DNA from: Bacillota bacterium
GTDB taxonomy: Bacteria > Bacillota > GCA-003054495 > Carboxydocellales > JAJZTU01
Direction of reading: 5' to 3'
Assembly (NCBI GenBank): GCA_021848765.1
Contig: JAJZTU010000132.1
Span: forward strand, 1 to 8,946
Length of the DNA stretch: 8,946 nucleotides
Shown one piece after another: positions 7,289 to 8,946 of this stretch. Both the position numbers and the translations under genes were made by a program. Under the pieces are notes generated by a model. The model was given only the letters and a program-made list of their open reading frames with translations. It made no database searches and was not told where the DNA came from. How positions within the stretch are numbered: the stretch's first letter is position 1; every line of letters starts with the position of its first letter.

Positions 7289-7639
7289 ATGCTCATCCGT
7301 CGGGGAGATATCTTTTACTGCGATTTGAGTCCGGTGGTGGGGTCAGAGCAGGGTGGAACGAGGCCGGTGCTGGTATTACAAAATGATATCGGTAACCAGT
7401 ACAGTCCTACCACTATAATAGCCGCGATTACTTCCCAAATCAGTAAGGCCAAGTTACCCACCCATGTGGAAGTCAAAGCGGTGACCAGCGGCCTGGAAAA
7501 GGATTCGGTTATCCTATTGGAGCAGATTCGTACCATAGACCGGAGCCGCCTCAAAGAAAAGGTAGCTACCCTGGACTCGGATACCATGGACAAGGTGAAC
7601 CGGGCTGTAGAAATTAGCCTTGGGCTGATAGAAATATGA
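7289..7639 (+). CDS. mazF: Toxin MazF (EndoA/NdoA), sequence-specific mRNA endoribonuclease
   Basis: A ribosome-independent RNase that cleaves single-stranded mRNA at short sites; the B. subtilis homologue cuts U^ACAU. From the ATG at 7289 it is exactly 116 residues, the length of B. subtilis MazF, and is similar along its whole length (RRGDIFYCDLSPVVGSEQGG, SVILLEQIRTIDRSRL). Catalytic R25 (GGTRPVL) and T48 (AAITSQ) are both in place, so the toxin is predicted active. A GTG at 7280, overlapping the antitoxin by 8 bases, would add three residues. The ATG is preferred because AAGGTGA (7277-7283) lies 5 bases upstream and the length then matches. It is followed at once by a terminator, making a self-contained two-gene operon. 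Target specificity is inferred from homology only. Confidence 0.95.
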   Translation: MLIRRGDIFYCDLSPVVGSEQGGTRPVLVLQNDIGNQYSPTTIIAAITSQISKAKLPTHVEVKAVTSGLEKDSVILLEQIRTIDRSRLKEKVATLDSDTMDKVNRAVEISLGLIEI

Positions 7640-7642
7640 GAC

Positions 7643-7668
7643 AAAAAACAGGTTGCGGCCTGTTTTTT
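7643..7668 (+). terminator. Intrinsic terminator after mazF
   Basis: AAAAAACAGG (7643-7652) pairs perfectly with CCTGTTTTTT (7659-7668) around the loop TTGCGG. The right arm supplies the T run. It starts 4 bases after the mazF stop and separates the toxin-antitoxin operon from the response regulator gene. The symmetric A/T arms would also allow bidirectional action. Confidence 0.9.
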
Positions 7669-7670
7669 CC

Positions 7671-7703
7671 TTTATGATATGGTAAAATTTATGATGGTAA
7701 AAT
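7671..7703 (+). promoter_or_regulatory. Tandem extended -10 promoters within a direct repeat, ahead of the ANTAR regulator gene
   Basis: TTTATGATATGGTAAAAT (7671-7688) is repeated as TTTATGATGGTAAAAT (7688-7703), differing by a 2-base indel. Each copy carries an extended -10 of the form TGGTAAAAT (7680-7688 and 7695-7703), 15 bases apart, without a good -35. The downstream copy would start transcription near 7710, just before the ribosome binding site at 7715-7725. It is a reasonable promoter candidate but untested. Confidence 0.5.
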
Positions 7704-7729
7704 GAAACCAAAGTGGGGAGGGTGAAGGG

Positions 7730-8311
7730 ATGCGGGTACTGCGCCTGGTTATTGCTGACAGTGACAGCCGTTCCCGGAAAAAAATCCGGGATATTGTCCA
7801 AAAGCAGGGATGTATCGTCGTTGGCGAGGCCAAAGACGGCTTGGCTGCCCTTACCCAAATTCGCAGTACCCAGCCTGATTTGGTTATCCTGGATGCCCAA
7901 CTGCCCATCATGGACGGCATGGAGGTAGCCAAAATCATCGAAGAAAACCGCATCTCGCCTGTAATCCTGATTTCCGCCTACAGCCAAATAGATATCATAG
8001 AGAAGATTAAGGACTCCTGGGTATTTGCCTATCTGATTAAACCGGTCAGTGAGGGGAACCTTGTGGCAGCTATGGAATTAGCGATGGCCAAGTACGAAAA
8101 GGTTATTGAGCTGGAGCAGCAGATTGACCGGCTAAAAGAAACTCTGGCTACCCGTAAGCTGGTGGACAAGGCCAAGGGGCTTCTAATGAAGAAGTTAGGT
8201 TTTTCCGAGGCAGAGGCTTTCCGGTATATTCAGCAGCAAAGCATGAAAAAACGGGTCACCAAGAAAGCTATCGCTGAAGCGATTATTCTCAGCCATGATC
8301 TGCAGGACTAA
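7730..8311 (+). CDS. ANTAR-domain response regulator (RNA-binding antiterminator), predicted regulator of glnA
   Basis: A 193-residue response regulator of the AmiR/NasR class, which acts on nascent RNA rather than DNA. The receiver (about 4-115) has phospho-acceptor D55 (VILDAQLP), S82 and K104. Its acidic pocket reads A9-D10-S11-D12, so one of the usual two adjacent acids is Ser. A helical linker, probably a coiled coil (about 118-142, EQQIDRLKETL), leads into the ANTAR domain (about 140-190; RKLVDKAKGLLM, AFRYIQQQSM, AIAEAII), a three-helix RNA-binding fold that is active as a dimer. The ATG at 7730 follows GGGGAGGGTGA (7715-7725). No terminator separates it from glnA, whose leader holds a matching two-hairpin ANTAR target, so it most likely antiterminates glnA. 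Similar ANTAR-glnA pairs are known in Clostridia. No cognate kinase is adjacent. Confidence 0.93.
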   Translation: MRVLRLVIADSDSRSRKKIRDIVQKQGCIVVGEAKDGLAALTQIRSTQPDLVILDAQLPIMDGMEVAKIIEENRISPVILISAYSQIDIIEKIKDSWVFAYLIKPVSEGNLVAAMELAMAKYEKVIELEQQIDRLKETLATRKLVDKAKGLLMKKLGFSEAEAFRYIQQQSMKKRVTKKAIAEAIILSHDLQD

Positions 8312-8343
8312 CCATACTCTGGAAAAAGGACACAGCTGAAGTA

Positions 8344-8372
8344 TTTACTTAAGGCTCCTTTTGTGCTATAAT
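8344..8372 (+). promoter_or_regulatory. Promoter of glnA (extended -10)
   Basis: TTTACT (8344-8349), a 17-base spacer and a perfect TATAAT (8367-8372), with TGC immediately upstream giving an extended -10 (TGCTATAAT, 8364-8372). The predicted start is near 8379, leaving a leader of about 160 nt before the glnA ATG. No GlnR- or TnrA-type operator palindrome was recognised here. Confidence 0.8.
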
Positions 8373-8387
8373 AAATACATGACATAC

Positions 8388-8410
8388 TATATAAATGCAG
8401 GATTTGTATA
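8388..8410 (+). other. AT-rich 5' hairpin of the glnA leader
   Basis: TATATAAAT (8388-8396) pairs with ATTTGTATA (8402-8410), nine pairs including one U-G, around the loop GCAGG. It is the first structure in the predicted transcript, starting about 9 nt after the presumed start site. Its loop lacks the ANTAR signature. It may simply protect the 5' end of the mRNA. Confidence 0.4.
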
Positions 8411-8415
8411 TTTTA

Positions 8416-8456
8416 GAAGTACAATGGGGTATTTCGATGAATAGGCAATGATGCCT
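8416..8456 (+). promoter_or_regulatory. Two-hairpin ANTAR target RNA motif in the glnA leader
   Basis: Hairpin P1: GAAGTAC (8416-8422) pairs with GTATTTC (8429-8435), seven pairs with one G-U, closing the hexaloop AATGGG. Hairpin P2: AGGC (8443-8446) pairs with GCCT (8453-8456) around the hexaloop AATGAT. Both loops have A at position 1 and G at position 4, the published hallmark of RNAs bound by ANTAR proteins. Seven bases separate the hairpins. P2 uses GCCT, which is also the 5' foot of the downstream terminator, so P2 and the complete terminator exclude each other. The adjacent upstream gene encodes an ANTAR protein. Pairings were made by eye. Confidence 0.82.
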
Positions 8457-8508
8457 TAAGGTAGATTATGCTTAAGATAATCTATCTTATAGGCGTTTTT
8501 TAATTTTT
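8452..8508 (+). terminator. Leader terminator (attenuator) upstream of glnA
   Basis: A long hairpin: 8452-8469 pairs with 8477-8495 (18 pairs, two of them G-U, with a single bulged T at 8490) around the loop GCTTAAG, followed by GTTTTTTAATTTTT. It ends about 30 bases before the glnA start and well downstream of the glnA promoter, so it would stop transcription before the gene unless relieved. Its foot (TGCCT, 8452-8456) is shared with ANTAR hairpin P2. Losing the foot leaves only an AU-rich upper stem separated from the T run. Confidence 0.85.
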
Positions 8509-8538
8509 AGCAAAAAACCAAGAAAGGTGTGATTACCA

Positions 8539-8946
8539 ATGGCTTTGACTAATGAGGATGTCTTACGCCTGGCCAAGGAGAACCACGTCAAGTTTGTGCG
8601 TCTCCAATTTACTGACATTTTGGGAACTGTGAAGAACATAGCCCTTACTGTTGAACAGCTTCCCAAAGCCCTGGAAGGGGAAATGATGTTTGACGGTTCC
8701 TCCATCGAAGGGTTTGTGCGCATCGAAGAATCAGATATGTATCTTCGTCCCGATCCCAGTACCTTTGTAATTATGCCCTGGAGGCCCCAGGACGGGGCTG
8801 TTGCCCGGTTGATTTGTGATGTGTATAATCCCGACGGAACTCCCTTTGCCGGTGACCCCCGGGGTAACCTGCGGAAGACCCTGGCTCAGGCTGCTCAGCT
8901 CGGCTATAGTATGAATGTAGGTCCTGAATGTGAGTTTTTTCTCTTC
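8539..8946 (+). CDS. glnA: Glutamine synthetase type I (GSI-alpha), N-terminal part (3'-truncated by window edge)
   Basis: Glutamine synthetase makes glutamine from glutamate, ammonium and ATP as a cytoplasmic dodecamer; with GOGAT (gltBD in this window) it forms the ammonium assimilation cycle. The first 136 of about 440 residues are present, with no stop before the edge. The beta-grasp N-domain is complete (FTDILGTVKN, then FDGSSIEGFVRIEESDM at 51-67). After CDVYNPDGTPFAGDPR (93-108) it enters the catalytic domain, with metal-ligand candidates E130 and E132 (GPECEFF). R61 matches the B. subtilis residue (R62) tied to feedback inhibition in GSI-alpha enzymes, so control is likely by feedback rather than adenylylation. 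The ATG at 8539 follows AGAAAGGTGTGA (8521-8532). Expression is predicted to depend on ANTAR-mediated antitermination in the leader. Confidence 0.97.
   Translation, partial: MALTNEDVLRLAKENHVKFVRLQFTDILGTVKNIALTVEQLPKALEGEMMFDGSSIEGFVRIEESDMYLRPDPSTFVIMPWRPQDGAVARLICDVYNPDGTPFAGDPRGNLRKTLAQAAQLGYSMNVGPECEFFLF

Noticed and set aside
8376..8380. UACAU, a MazF-type cleavage site, at the start of the glnA leader
   Set aside because: A five-base site is expected often by chance, and this one straddles the predicted transcription start, so it is probably absent from the main glnA transcript.
8430..8443. Hairpin TATT-TCGATG-AATA with a six-base loop in the glnA leader
   Set aside because: The loop lacks A1/G4, the stem is four A-T pairs, and it conflicts with the much better P1 hairpin at 8416-8435. 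At most it is an alternative fold.
1..8946. CRISPR arrays, insertion sequences, tRNA or rRNA genes, prophage genes
   Set aside because: No regularly spaced repeats, transposase motifs, terminal inverted repeats of a mobile element, or cloverleaf/rRNA-like sequences were seen on either strand.

Overview
The window looks like a chromosomal segment of a Gram-positive, low-to-mid GC Firmicute, most likely a Clostridia/Peptococcaceae-type bacterium. The reasons are strong GGAGG-type ribosome binding sites, TTG/GTG starts, a Bacillus-like EndoAI/MazF pair, a GSI-alpha glutamine synthetase, and an ANTAR response regulator next to glnA. This assignment is inferred from protein style, not from a marker gene. 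Both ends cut genes: gltB on the left and glnA on the right.

Layout. (1) 3-3329: the 3' two-fifths of gltB and complete gltD form a glutamate synthase (GOGAT) operon closed by a strong hairpin terminator at 3351-3393. (2) 3416-5182, minus strand: a soluble hybrid histidine kinase with a PocR sensory domain, HisKA/HATPase and a C-terminal receiver. A PAS domain appears to have been lost between sensor and kinase. (3) 5183-5512: a 330-base divergent intergenic region with a leader-type hairpin. (4) 5513-6892: dihydrolipoamide dehydrogenase, without any E1/E2 or glycine-cleavage partner in view. (5) 6905-7668: a complete type II toxin-antitoxin module (EndoAI antitoxin, MazF toxin) with a near-consensus promoter and its own terminator. 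(6) 7680-8311: an ANTAR-type response regulator. (7) 8344-8946: glnA promoter, a 160-nt structured leader and the first 136 codons of glnA.

The most interesting part is the right end. The glnA leader holds two hairpins with hexanucleotide loops AAUGGG (8423-8428) and AAUGAU (8447-8452). Both have A at position 1 and G at position 4, the known signature of ANTAR target RNAs. The second hairpin shares bases 8452-8456 with the foot of a strong intrinsic terminator (8452-8508) lying ahead of the glnA start. The gene just upstream encodes an ANTAR RNA-binding response regulator. Together this reads as a complete cis-encoded antitermination circuit for glutamine synthetase: the regulator would stabilise the second hairpin, break the terminator and let transcription enter glnA. 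With gltBD also in the window, both halves of the GS-GOGAT ammonium assimilation cycle are present. The signal and cognate kinase of the regulator are not visible. The PocR-domain kinase 2.5 kb away is only a candidate.
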